12,896 bases of DNA. Source: Hyphomicrobiales bacterium. GTDB lineage: Bacteria > Pseudomonadota > Alphaproteobacteria > Rhizobiales > Xanthobacteraceae. Where the stretch lies: contig JACQTM010000187.1 in NCBI GenBank assembly GCA_016210825.1, forward strand, positions 1 through 12,896, written 5' to 3'. Positions 6,645 through 12,896 of the stretch are shown one piece after another. The position numbers and the translations under genes were made by a program. The notes beneath the pieces are model-generated. The model saw only the letters and a list, made by a program, of their open reading frames with translations, did no database searches and was not told where the DNA came from. Position 1 is the first letter of the stretch; the number at the start of each line of letters is the position of its first letter.

Positions 6645-8350
6645 AGTCCTTTGATCAACCCCGCGTCGATCAACAATCGGTTGAAGCGGCGCGCCTCGGC
6701 GCCGTTCGCGCATGAATAGAAATATCCTCCGCAGCGATTGAGAATCTTTTTCTGCTCGATGTAGGTGGCATCGAGCGGAAGCCCGGCCGCTTGCAAAATG
6801 ACGAGCGGCAGATAAGCCGCCTCCAGCGTGTCGCGTGCGGCCGATAGATCGGCTGGTGTGAAGTTGATGGTGTTGATCGCATAATAAGTCGTGAAGAAGC
6901 GTGCATCGTAATTCATAATTCGGAGCCCAATCGCCTTGTCGTCGAGTTTGGGCTCGAGCAGTTTTGGCGATATGGCCGGCTGATGATCGCCGAAGCGCAC
7001 GAGCAAAAACTGCTTATCGGGAAATTCGCGCTTGAGGCGCGCGACGAATTCGGAATAGTCGTGTGCGCTCATGGTCTGCCGGCGAATGTATTCGTCAACC
7101 TCAGCCGTGTTGCCGAAGCCGCTCCAGCCCGGGGTGAGATCGGGCCGATAGGCGGCATCCCAAGGGAAGTGGTTGGCGGTCACATAGACAAAGAGAAAGA
7201 GAGGCTGTTGACCACGCTCGCGACGCAACACGGTCAAGGCCTGGTCGAAGTAGAAGCGGTCGGGTTCCACCTCGCCGGCTTTCATCTGATCGCGATCGAT
7301 GAAGTTCGCCACACCGGTGGTCTGTTGAAACCCGCGCGCATTAAGGAACGATCCCAATGCGGGATAAAGCGTCATGGTCTTGTAGCCGCAGCGGCGCAAG
7401 GTTTTCGGCAATCCTCGTTCCACGCGGTCAGCGGCGATGCGCGTAATATGAAATTTAAACCGTCCGAAGGAGCGTGCCGACAATCCCGTCAGGACATTAT
7501 ATTCAGCATACCAGGTCGGGCCACCAGTCGACTCCACCACCAGCGATCGCACCTTGCCGTCGAAGGATTGAAAGTGCCGCTTGTAATCCGGCGGCACTTT
7601 GATGCCCGGCGCTGTTGTGATGTCGAAGCTCGATTCATCGAGTACCATGATGATGTGCGGCCGCCTCGCCGGCGCGTGACAAGCCTCATCAAGCGCAAAG
7701 ACCGGCCCGTTAACGACCGATGAATCGGAATCCAGTACGCCGTGCGTCACAAGTTCCGTGATTGATGTGACGCCGGAGCGGGCAAAGTTGGAGATGTGGT
7801 TGACGCCCTGGAACGGCTCCCATGGCTCCTCGGGCACCGAAAACGACAAGATCGCCACCCCGCATATGCTTGCAGTGCCCGCGAATGCCGAGAGGCGCGG
7901 TCGGATGCGAATAGGATCATGCCGCCAGATCAAGATCAGGATGGGGACTGCGACGATTGCAGCGATTGTCAATTGCGCGCGCAATTGCGGAAACACGCCG
8001 AACAGGAAGCTCGTCGTTTCGCGATCGATGATCATGAAATCGAAGAAGCTAACCGTCGTCCACTGGACGTCGAACTTGAATTGCGACAGCAAGGTCAGCG
8101 CGGCGATCATCGCGAGCGAGAGCGCCGCCGCCATCGCCGGCCGGCGCAGGATCAAAAGCCAAAGACAATTAAGCAGAACCCAAGTCAGCAACGCGAGCGA
8201 GATCTGGAACGTGCCGTACTCGAATTGATACATATAGCCGAGCGCGGCGACGTGCAGGATCGCGAGCAATGCGAAGCGTGCGAACACGGCCGTGCGCGCT
8301 TGGGTCCACCCGAAGTAGTGATAGGCGCGAGTGAGATCGATAAACGTCAT
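6641..8350 (-). CDS. LtaS-like membrane sulfatase-fold phospho-transferase, paralog 1
   Basis: A 569-residue protein with about five N-terminal membrane segments (near 22-41, 47-68, 70-90, 124-142 and 153-171) and a sulfatase/alkaline-phosphatase-fold domain from about 231 to 535, expected in the periplasm. Metal and catalytic positions match the lipoteichoic acid synthase pattern: Glu239 in LDESSFD, Thr279 in GGPTWYAEY as likely nucleophile, His394 in NHFPW, and Asp455-His456 in GDHQP. Enzymes of this fold transfer phosphoglycerol or phosphoethanolamine from phospholipids to glycans or lipid A. In rhizobia one known target is periplasmic cyclic glucan, but the substrate here is unknown. It starts 30 bases after paralog 2, so both are probably co-transcribed. 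There is no strong ribosome-binding site. Its last codons (GLIKGL) are identical to those of paralog 2. Its TAG stop now overlaps the end of the IS, but the full length is retained. Confidence 0.85.
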   Translation of the reverse strand: MTFIDLTRAYHYFGWTQARTAVFARFALLAILHVAALGYMYQFEYGTFQISLALLTWVLLNCLWLLILRRPAMAAALSLAMIAALTLLSQFKFDVQWTTVSFFDFMIIDRETTSFLFGVFPQLRAQLTIAAIVAVPILILIWRHDPIRIRPRLSAFAGTASICGVAILSFSVPEEPWEPFQGVNHISNFARSGVTSITELVTHGVLDSDSSVVNGPVFALDEACHAPARRPHIIMVLDESSFDITTAPGIKVPPDYKRHFQSFDGKVRSLVVESTGGPTWYAEYNVLTGLSARSFGRFKFHITRIAADRVERGLPKTLRRCGYKTMTLYPALGSFLNARGFQQTTGVANFIDRDQMKAGEVEPDRFYFDQALTVLRRERGQQPLFLFVYVTANHFPWDAAYRPDLTPGWSGFGNTAEVDEYIRRQTMSAHDYSEFVARLKREFPDKQFLLVRFGDHQPAISPKLLEPKLDDKAIGLRIMNYDARFFTTYYAINTINFTPADLSAARDTLEAAYLPLVILQAAGLPLDATYIEQKKILNRCGGYFYSCANGAEARRFNRLLIDAGLIKGL

Positions 8351-8380
8351 GACCGGTACAGTTCGCGCCCCCGTGCGTCG

Positions 8381-10090
8381 TTAAAGGCCCTTGATCAAAC
8401 CCGCATCGATCAAGAGCCGGTTGAAGCGCTTGGCCTCGGCGCCTTGCGCGCACTGATAAAAAAAGCCGTGACAGCGTTTGAGAATTTTCTTTTGCTCGGC
8501 GAAGGCAGGGTCGAGCGGCACACCCGCGGCGTCTTGGATGACGATCGGCAGATACGCCGCGTCGAGCGTCTCAAGCGCCGAGGACAGATCCTTGGGGCGG
8601 AAATTGACGGTGTCGATCGCGTAGTAACTGGTGAAATAACGCGGATCGAAGGCCTCGAGCCGCCGCGCGATTGTCGCTTCGTCGAGCGCGGGTTCGACGA
8701 TGCGATAGCCGAATTCCGGCTGATGATCGCCGTAGCGAACGATGAGAAAAGATTCGCCGGGGAATTCGGACTTAAGCCGCGCCACGAACGCAGCGTAGTC
8801 GCGCACCGTCATGGTCTGCCGGCGGACATATTCGTCGATTGCGGGCTCATTGCCGGGATCGCGCCAATCCGGAGTAAGGTCGGCGCGGAAACGGAAATTC
8901 CAGGGAAAATGGTTGGCGGCGGTGTAAACGAATAGGAACAGCGGTTTGCTACCGCGCTCGCGCGCGATCAGTCGCGCGGCGTAATCGAAATAGAAGCCAT
9001 CGGGCTCGAGCGCTTGCGCACCCATGTCCGTCATGTCGAGAAAATGCTCGATCCCGGCGCTGGTCTGAAAGGCGCGCGCACCGACGAAAGCGCCCAGGAA
9101 CGGATAGAGGCTGAACGTTTTGTAGCCGCAGCGGCGCAGCGCATGCGGTAAGCCGCGCTCGACGCGCCCGGCGGCAACGCGCGTCACTGAATCGGCAAAG
9201 CGGCCAAAGGACCGCGTCGAAAGTCCGGTCAGCACATTATATTCAGTAAACCAACTTGGCCCGCCTGCGCCCTCGACGACGAATTTGCGCGCCTTGCCGT
9301 CGAATGATTGGAAATAACGCTGATAGCCGGGCGGGACCTTGATGCCGGGCGCGGCCGTAATGTCGAAGCTCGATTCATCATGCAGCATGATGATATGCGG
9401 CGGCTTGCCGTCGGTGCTGCACGGTCCCACCGCCGCGGGATTGAGGCGACCGGCGGCCACGGCGTCGGATTCCATCAAGCCGCGCGTCGCAAGCTCGGCA
9501 ACGGCCTCGACGCCGGAGCGCGCGAACTTCGACACGTAATTGTGCGGAAAGAACTGGTCAAAGAACTCCGCCGGCGCCGAAAGCGACAGCACCGTAAGCC
9601 CAGCGGCACACGCGGAACTCCCGAACGCCGCCGCGCGCAACCGGACACGGAACGGGTCGAGCCGCCAACTCAGAATCAAGACCGGCAGGGCGACGAGGAG
9701 GCCGACGGCAATCGGCCAGCGCAGATGCGGAAATACGGTGAGCAGGAATGCCGAGGTATCGGCGTCGATGATCATGACATCGACGAAGTTCACCGTCATC
9801 AACAGCTTGTCGTGCTTGAATTGCGATAGCAGGACCAGCGTGACGATCATGGTCAGCGCCAGCAGTACCGCCGCCGCTGGCCGGCGTAAAACCGCGATCC
9901 AGGAAAAAACCAGCGCCCCCCAGAACAGCAGAAACGCCGCCTTGTCGATCAGCGCGACTTCGGTCGCTGCCATGATCGCAAGCGCCGCGATGTTGAGCAC
10001 GGAAACGACAATGAGCGCTGCGGTTTTATGGCCGGGAGCCGCTGCTGCGGGAGCGAAACGGCTTGCGAGATACGCAATTGCGGGCGGCAT
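8381..10090 (-). CDS. LtaS-like membrane sulfatase-fold phospho-transferase, paralog 2
   Basis: With the ATG at 10088-10090 the protein is 569 residues, the same as paralog 1, and the two align from about residue 60 to the end without a gap. By hand count 217 of the last 339 residues are identical. The same membrane layout and the positions Glu239 (HDESSFD), His394 (NHFPW) and Asp455-His456 (GDHQP) are present. The likely nucleophile position is Ser279 (GGPSWFTEY) instead of Thr. The frame is open upstream to an ATG at 10156 and a TTG at 10159, but I reject those because they add 23 residues absent in paralog 1 and would lie inside the predicted -10 element. The gene leads a two-gene operon. 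The role is inferred to be modification of an envelope glycan or lipid with a phospho-group; the acceptor is unknown. Confidence 0.84.
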   Translation of the reverse strand: MPPAIAYLASRFAPAAAAPGHKTAALIVVSVLNIAALAIMAATEVALIDKAAFLLFWGALVFSWIAVLRRPAAAVLLALTMIVTLVLLSQFKHDKLLMTVNFVDVMIIDADTSAFLLTVFPHLRWPIAVGLLVALPVLILSWRLDPFRVRLRAAAFGSSACAAGLTVLSLSAPAEFFDQFFPHNYVSKFARSGVEAVAELATRGLMESDAVAAGRLNPAAVGPCSTDGKPPHIIMLHDESSFDITAAPGIKVPPGYQRYFQSFDGKARKFVVEGAGGPSWFTEYNVLTGLSTRSFGRFADSVTRVAAGRVERGLPHALRRCGYKTFSLYPFLGAFVGARAFQTSAGIEHFLDMTDMGAQALEPDGFYFDYAARLIARERGSKPLFLFVYTAANHFPWNFRFRADLTPDWRDPGNEPAIDEYVRRQTMTVRDYAAFVARLKSEFPGESFLIVRYGDHQPEFGYRIVEPALDEATIARRLEAFDPRYFTSYYAIDTVNFRPKDLSSALETLDAAYLPIVIQDAAGVPLDPAFAEQKKILKRCHGFFYQCAQGAEAKRFNRLLIDAGLIKGL

Positions 10091-10149
10091 GACCGAGGCG
10101 GCCCTGCCCGGCAATGAGAACAATCCACAGTCCCCGGCGCACGGCCCCG

Positions 10150-10178
10150 CCGTCATCAAACTGTAATAAAACCGTCAT
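10150..10178 (+). promoter_or_regulatory. PHO-box-like array of three half-sites overlapping the promoter
   Basis: Three 7-base units spaced 11 bases apart read on the plus strand: CCGTCAT (10150-10156), CTGTAAT (10161-10167) and CCGTCAT (10172-10178). Each differs from the PhoB half-site CTGTCAT at one position, and the 4-base spacers are A-rich as in known PHO boxes. The array covers the predicted -10 to -35 region of the minus-strand operon but points the other way. Repression by PhoB would fit this layout better than activation. A chance match cannot be excluded. Confidence 0.35.
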
Positions 10179-10183
10179 GACAA
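10155..10183 (-). promoter_or_regulatory. Candidate sigma-70-type promoter of the LtaS-like operon
   Basis: On the minus strand a -35 TTGTCA (10178-10183) is separated by 17 bases from a -10 TTTGAT (10155-10160). These match the consensus at 5 of 6 and 4 of 6 positions. Transcription would start near 10148, about 58 bases before the preferred start codon at 10090. This supports the shorter form of paralog 2. Confidence 0.4.
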
Positions 10184-10388
10184 GATGTCGGGCGCGCGGC
10201 GGGCTAACCTAAGGTAAATTTAATGTGCACGGATAGCCGCACGCGCCCGGCTTCGCCGTGACGGCGCCTTATTCTTGCAACAGCCGCGCGGCAGTTATCG
10301 GCCTCATGCTTCAAGACGCCGCGCACGCACGGCTCCTCAGAGTCTGACTCAAAAGTCGAGCAGCAAAATCAGGCTTCGCCATCTAGCT
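10184..10388. other. Intergenic stretch with no recognised gene
   Basis: Between the promoter region and the long palindrome I see no convincing coding frame and no RNA gene. There is a small GC-rich inverted motif (cggcttcgccg around 10248-10258) that could form a short hairpin, without a following T-run. A 12-codon frame from the ATG at 10222 has no ribosome-binding site, so I do not call it. Confidence 0.5.
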
Positions 10389-10479
10389 CGTCATGCCCGG
10401 CCTTGTTGCCGGGCATCCACGTCTTGGCAGATTTAAGCAAGAAAGACGTGGATGGCCGGGACGAAGCCCGGCCATGACG
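10389..10479. repeat. Long palindromic intergenic repeat (REP/MITE-like)
   Basis: The 37-base left arm (10389-10425, beginning cgtcatgcccgg and ending catccacgtctt) pairs with the right arm (10443-10479, beginning aagacgtggatgg and ending ccatgacg), with six mismatches around a 17-base AT-rich loop. Each arm also contains its own ccggg/cccgg mini-palindrome. Elements of this look are dispersed between genes in Bradyrhizobium, Rhodopseudomonas and relatives. A partial copy lies at 5735-5752. It could act as a transcription barrier between ilvC and the LtaS-like operon; this is inference. Confidence 0.72.
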
Positions 10480-10508
10480 AAAAAGCGAATCATTTTCAAG
10501 TCGTTAGA

Positions 10509-10549
10509 GAGAGCCTGAAAGAACTGGATGCATTTCCGGCCAGGCTCTC
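10509..10549. repeat. Inverted repeat, possible hairpin downstream of the ilvC array
   Basis: GAGAGCCTG (10509-10517) and CAGGCTCTC (10541-10549) form a perfect 9-base stem around a 23-base loop. It lies on the 3' side of the ilvC transcript. No T-run follows on the minus strand, so an intrinsic terminator call would be weak. Confidence 0.4.
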
Positions 10550-10593
10550 AGGATGAGGGCGGAGCAATGCAGCAACGGTCAGTTGCGGCTCTT

Positions 10594-10883
10594 ATCCACC
10601 AAAGCCTTCGCCTTGATCACCATAGGGTTCGCGACAGCGAACCCGTAAGAGCATCAACGCCGTGGATCAGTTCTTGCTCCGATCCACCAATGCCTTCGCC
10701 TTGATCACCATAGGGTTCGCGACAGCGAACCCGTAAGAGCATCAACGCCGTGGATCAGTTCTTGCTCCGATCCACCAAAGCCTTCGCCTTGATCACCATA
10801 GGGTTCGCGATAGCGAACCCGTCCAACGCAACAACGCCGTGGATCAGTTCTTGCTCCGATCCACCAATGCCTTCGCCTTGATC
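10594..10883 (-). repeat. Tandem array of 88/89-base units derived from the 3' end of ilvC
   Basis: The motif atccaccaa recurs at 10594, 10682, 10770 and 10859, giving periods of 88, 88 and 89. The rightmost copy is the real end of ilvC. The shared coding part is the last 40 bases of ilvC (10844-10883), which encode IKAKALVDRSKN and the stop. Each of the three extra copies keeps these codons and a stop. The copies differ by a synonymous GCA/GCT Ala codon, and the leftmost copy encodes DKSRN instead of DRSKN. Each unit also holds an 8-base-stem hairpin gggttcgc/gcgaaccc (10625-10644, 10713-10732, 10801-10820). A second hairpin with stem gtggatc/gatccac spans each unit boundary (10662-10687, 10750-10775, 10839-10864). 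The array is not CRISPR-like, because there are no unique spacers. Confidence 0.9.
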
Positions 10884-11863
10884 CACGGCATCATGGCGCG
10901 GAGCTTCTCGCCCACCTCCTCGATCGGGTGCGCCGCCATCTTGGCGCGCATGGCCTTGAACGAGGTCTGGTTGACGCGGTTCTCCAGCATCCAGTTGCGC
11001 GTGAATGTGCCGGTCTGGATGTCGTTCAAGATACGCTTCATCTCCGCCTTGGTTTCGGCGCTGACCACGCGCGGGCCGGAGACGTACTCGCCGTATTCGG
11101 CGGTGTTGGACACCGAGTAGTTCATGTTGGCGATGCCGCCTTCGTAAATAAGGTCCACGATGAGTTTCACCTCGTGGACGCACTCGAAATACGCCATCTC
11201 CGGCGCGTAACCGGCTTCCACCAGCGTCTCGTAGCCGGCCTTCATCAGTTCGACGAGGCCGCCGCACAGCACCGTCTGCTCGCCGAACAGATCGGTCTCG
11301 CATTCCTCGCGAAACGAAGTCTCGATGATGCCGGCGCGGCCGCCGCCGATTGCCGAGCCGTAGGACAGGCCGAGATCATGGGCGTTGCCCGAGGCGTCCT
11401 TGTGGATCGCGAGCAGGCAAGGCACGCCGCCGCCGCGCTGATATTCCGAGCGCACGGTGTGACCAGGCCCCTTAGGGGCGATCATCAGCACGTCGATGTC
11501 GGCGCGCGGCTCGATCAGGTTGAAATGCACGTTGAGGCCGTGGGCGAACATCAGCGCCGCGCCCTGTTTCATGTTGGCGTGGAGATGATCGCGATAGATG
11601 TCGGCCTGCAATTCGTCGGGTGTGAGCATCATCATCACGTCAGCCCATTTCGCGGCCTCGGCGACTTCCCTCACCGGGAGCTTCTCGGCTTCGGCCTTCT
11701 TCACGCCGGCGGAAGCCTTGCGCAATGCAACGGCCACGTCCTTAACGCCGCTGTCGCGTAAATTAAGGGCGTGGGCGTGGCCCTGGCTGCCATAGCCGAT
11801 GATGGCGACCTTCTTACCCTTGATCAGGTTCAGGTCGGCGTCGCGGTCATAATAAACACGCAT
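10844..11863 (-). CDS. ilvC: Ketol-acid reductoisomerase (NADP+), class I
   Basis: A 339-residue enzyme of standard class I length. It catalyses the alkyl migration and NADPH-dependent reduction of acetolactate or acetohydroxybutyrate, the second common step of valine, leucine and isoleucine synthesis, in the cytoplasm. The Rossmann motif GYGSQG is at residues 23-28, followed by the NADPH-phosphate loop ALRKAS (46-51). His108 lies in FAHGLN, with KGPGH at 131-135. The Mg2+ ligands are Asp191 and Glu195 in ETDLFGEQ, and Glu227 and Glu231 in the second domain. The start ATG (11861-11863) follows a GGAAGGGGA ribosome-binding site. The last 40 bases of the gene are repeated three more times downstream, and its stop codon lies in a gtggatc/gatccac hairpin (10839-10864). 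No leader peptide or attenuator was recognised upstream. Confidence 0.97.
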   Translation of the reverse strand: MRVYYDRDADLNLIKGKKVAIIGYGSQGHAHALNLRDSGVKDVAVALRKASAGVKKAEAEKLPVREVAEAAKWADVMMMLTPDELQADIYRDHLHANMKQGAALMFAHGLNVHFNLIEPRADIDVLMIAPKGPGHTVRSEYQRGGGVPCLLAIHKDASGNAHDLGLSYGSAIGGGRAGIIETSFREECETDLFGEQTVLCGGLVELMKAGYETLVEAGYAPEMAYFECVHEVKLIVDLIYEGGIANMNYSVSNTAEYGEYVSGPRVVSAETKAEMKRILNDIQTGTFTRNWMLENRVNQTSFKAMRAKMAAHPIEEVGEKLRAMMPWIKAKALVDRSKN

Positions 11864-11943
11864 GGTACGAAATCCCCTTCCCCAGCTTTATTCGTTGAAC
11901 GGCAAAGACGGCATCGGGCGGCGAAAATCAAGCTTGCAACTCA

Positions 11944-11970
11944 TTACCCTCCTCACAAGGGGGAGGGTAA
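11944..11970. repeat. Short palindrome upstream of ilvC
   Basis: ttaccctcc (11944-11952) and ggagggtaa (11962-11970) form a perfect 9-base stem around a 9-base loop. It lies between the small gene and ilvC on the minus strand. It may end transcription from the small gene or be a dispersed repeat; no T-run follows. Confidence 0.55.
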
Positions 11971-11981
11971 GAAAGGAGATG

Positions 11982-12179
11982 TCACAGCGCCTCCGGACCG
12001 CTGGCAATCGCGGCGATGCCGGTGTGCGAAACGTCATTGTGAACGGTCTTGCGCGTTCGCTTCCAGTACCGGCGCTTGATTGCGCTCACCTCACCTCGCT
12101 TCCAGAGAAGAATGCGCTGCGACTGGCGCGAGAAGGCGTCACACTCGTCGCCGCCTTTGTATCCGCGGGATCCCATCAT
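11982..12179 (-). CDS. Small basic protein of unknown function
   Basis: A 65-residue frame opens MMGSRGYKGGDECDAF and continues with a basic region containing KRGEVSAIKRRYWKRTRK. The GYKGGDE-D-A opening followed by a W/K-RGE..IKRR...R.RR pattern resembles small hypothetical proteins I recall from Hyphomicrobiales, but I cannot name a family. A GGAG lies eight bases upstream of the first ATG, which supports a real gene. The last 15-20 residues look less constrained. It starts 35 bases after the mazF stop and ends 118 bases before ilvC. The basic charge would fit nucleic acid binding, but that is a guess. Confidence 0.5.
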   Translation of the reverse strand: MMGSRGYKGGDECDAFSRQSQRILLWKRGEVSAIKRRYWKRTRKTVHNDVSHTGIAAIASGPEAL

Positions 12180-12214
12180 GGGAAAATCTCCGAATTTTCC
12201 TGGCAGTCTATAGA

Positions 12215-12586
12215 CTACTGTTCCCCGCTGACGGTGAATTCAATTCCGGTCAATGCTGCAAGCTTGCGGCGGACCATCAGCAGTATCGCATCGGGTACCT
12301 GCCCGAGCGTTCGCAAAATGCGCGCGTTGCGGTCAATCGAACGCACTTGATCGACCAGCACCGCCCCCTCCGCAGCGAGCCCCGCCGGAAGAGGAACCTT
12401 TGTCGGCCACGGTTGCGTGTTGTGCGTGATCGGGCAAATAATGGCACGCCGCGTGATCTCATGCATGCCGCGCGCCGAGATGACAAGCGCTGGCCGCGTG
12501 CCGTCCTGTTCAGTTCCCCGGACAGGGCCAAAATCCATCAGCACGATGTCGCCAGGATTGGGAAGCTCGTCAGCGCGGGGGGTCAT
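12215..12586 (-). CDS. mazF: MazF/PemK-type endoribonuclease toxin
   Basis: A 123-residue protein with the MazF fold signature. GDIVLMDFGPVRGTEQDGTRP covers residues 12-31 plus the following Pro, and CPITHNTQ is at 51-58. VLVDQVRSIDRNAR corresponds to the ADQVKSIAWRAR region of Escherichia coli MazF. Arg31 and Thr54 align with the catalytic Arg29 and Thr52. Such toxins cut mRNA at short specific sequences and stop growth when released from the antitoxin. The frame is open upstream to 12670, but that extension lies within the antitoxin gene. The ATG at 12584-12586 gives a family-typical length and a 17-base overlap with mazE, which implies translational coupling. A TCGGAA stretch upstream may serve as ribosome-binding site. 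Confidence 0.92.
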   Translation of the reverse strand: MTPRADELPNPGDIVLMDFGPVRGTEQDGTRPALVISARGMHEITRRAIICPITHNTQPWPTKVPLPAGLAAEGAVLVDQVRSIDRNARILRTLGQVPDAILLMVRRKLAALTGIEFTVSGEQ

Positions 12587-12842
12587 CGTCGATGATTTCC
12601 GAACCGCGATCCGGTCCCCACTCAACCGTTTCCGGCTCGAATTCCGGCCCAAGCCGTTTGGCTTCCGCAATCATTTCATTAAGCAATTCCCGAGAAGACT
12701 TGGCCGGGACACGCAAGCGAATGTCTCCGTTTTCGACGGTAAGATCGAGCTCAGTACCCGGCGCAACGCCCGCTGTGTCGGCGGCTGCTTTCGGCAGCCT
12801 CACACCGAGGCTATTGCCCCATTTGGCGACTTTTACCTTCAT
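12570..12842 (-). CDS. mazE: MazE-type antitoxin with SpoVT/AbrB DNA-binding domain
   Basis: A 90-residue protein that opens MKVKVAKWGNSLGVRLPKA, the swapped-hairpin AbrB/MazE domain (about residues 1-48, ending TVENGDIRLRV). An acidic C-terminal tail follows (PEFEPETVEWG, SEIIDDD), of the sort that wraps the MazF active site. It neutralises MazF and, with it, represses the operon. It is first in the pair and overlaps mazF by 17 bases. The ATG is at 12840-12842, and a palindrome lies just upstream. Confidence 0.92.
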   Translation of the reverse strand: MKVKVAKWGNSLGVRLPKAAADTAGVAPGTELDLTVENGDIRLRVPAKSSRELLNEMIAEAKRLGPEFEPETVEWGPDRGSEIIDDDPPR

Positions 12843-12862
12843 GGCCGAACTCTATATTCCGT

Positions 12863-12877
12863 ATATACTATGTATAT
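12863..12877. promoter_or_regulatory. Palindromic operator in the mazEF promoter
   Basis: ATATAC (12863-12868), TAT, GTATAT (12872-12877) form a perfect 6-3-6 palindrome 20-35 bases upstream of mazE in an AT-rich stretch that also offers -10-like sequences. AbrB-type antitoxins bind such sites to repress their own operon. The -35 region cannot be placed with confidence near the window edge. Confidence 0.6.
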
Positions 12878-12896
12878 CCGGACGGCTTGTCTGTCC

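Noticed and set aside
7796..8935. 379-codon open frame on the plus strand opposite the two LtaS-like genes
   Set aside because: It is very rich in Arg, Asp and Glu with no recognisable motif, and it spans the boundary of two well-supported minus-strand genes. This is the usual antisense shadow of high-GC coding DNA.
10091..10159. N-terminal extension of LtaS-like paralog 2
   Set aside because: It would break the exact length match to paralog 1 and place the start codon in the predicted -10 element; no ribosome-binding site precedes it.
10222..10260. 12-codon frame on the plus strand downstream of the PHO-box-like repeats
   Set aside because: It is too short, lacks a ribosome-binding site, and the spacing to a possible -10 does not match a PhoB-activated promoter.
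10594..10883. CRISPR array
   Set aside because: The periodic 88/89-base units have no unique spacers; nearly the whole unit is repeated and part of it is ilvC coding sequence.
10755..11303. 182-codon minus-strand frame that ends in the same KALVDRSKN as IlvC
   Set aside because: Most of it is ilvC read in a wrong frame. It gains the IlvC-like end only because the 89-base repeat spacing brings that frame into register with the next unit.
10928..11761. 277-codon plus-strand frame opposite ilvC
   Set aside because: It mirrors a highly conserved ilvC; no ribosome-binding site or motif supports it.
12587..12670. Longer MazF starting at 12670
   Set aside because: The 28 extra residues are encoded within mazE in another frame and make the toxin longer than the family; the ATG at 12586 fits the usual overlapping arrangement.

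Overview
The window looks like a chromosomal segment of a high-GC alphaproteobacterium of the order Hyphomicrobiales (Rhizobiales), probably of the Nitrobacteraceae/Xanthobacteraceae type. The basis is the protein styles, a palindromic 'gtcatggccggg'-type intergenic repeat of the kind common in those genomes, and an IS870-like insertion sequence. The assignment is inference; no rRNA or tRNA is present to confirm it.

Layout, left to right. The 3' part of a transketolase/2-oxoacid dehydrogenase E1-like gene runs rightward off the left edge (1-786). Everything else except the insertion sequence is on the minus strand. A YIP1-family membrane protein (814-1392), a GMC flavin oxidoreductase (1448-3079), a TauE/SafE-type permease (3121-3858) and a YbaL-type cation/proton antiporter with an RCK domain (4043-5719) follow. 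An IS5-family, IS427-group element (5802-6641) encodes a transposase that needs a -1 frameshift. It sits exactly in the stop codon of the next gene. Two tandem paralogs of an LtaS-like membrane phospho-transferase (6641-8350 and 8381-10090), both exactly 569 residues, form a short operon. A 750-base intergenic region then holds a promoter overlapped by PHO-box-like repeats, a long palindromic repeat, and a tandem array of 88/89-base units copied from the end of ilvC. ilvC itself (10844-11863), a small unrecognised gene (11982-12179) and a mazEF-type toxin-antitoxin pair with an operator palindrome (12215-12877) close the window.

Most genes do unrelated jobs: central metabolism, an oxidoreductase, transport, envelope modification, branched-chain amino acid synthesis, and toxin-antitoxin. 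The two points of greatest interest are structural. First, the IS and the envelope gene end tail to tail on one shared CTAG, each borrowing bases of its stop codon from the other. Second, the last 40 bases of ilvC, with two hairpins per unit, are repeated three more times downstream, and every copy keeps the C-terminal codons and the stop.
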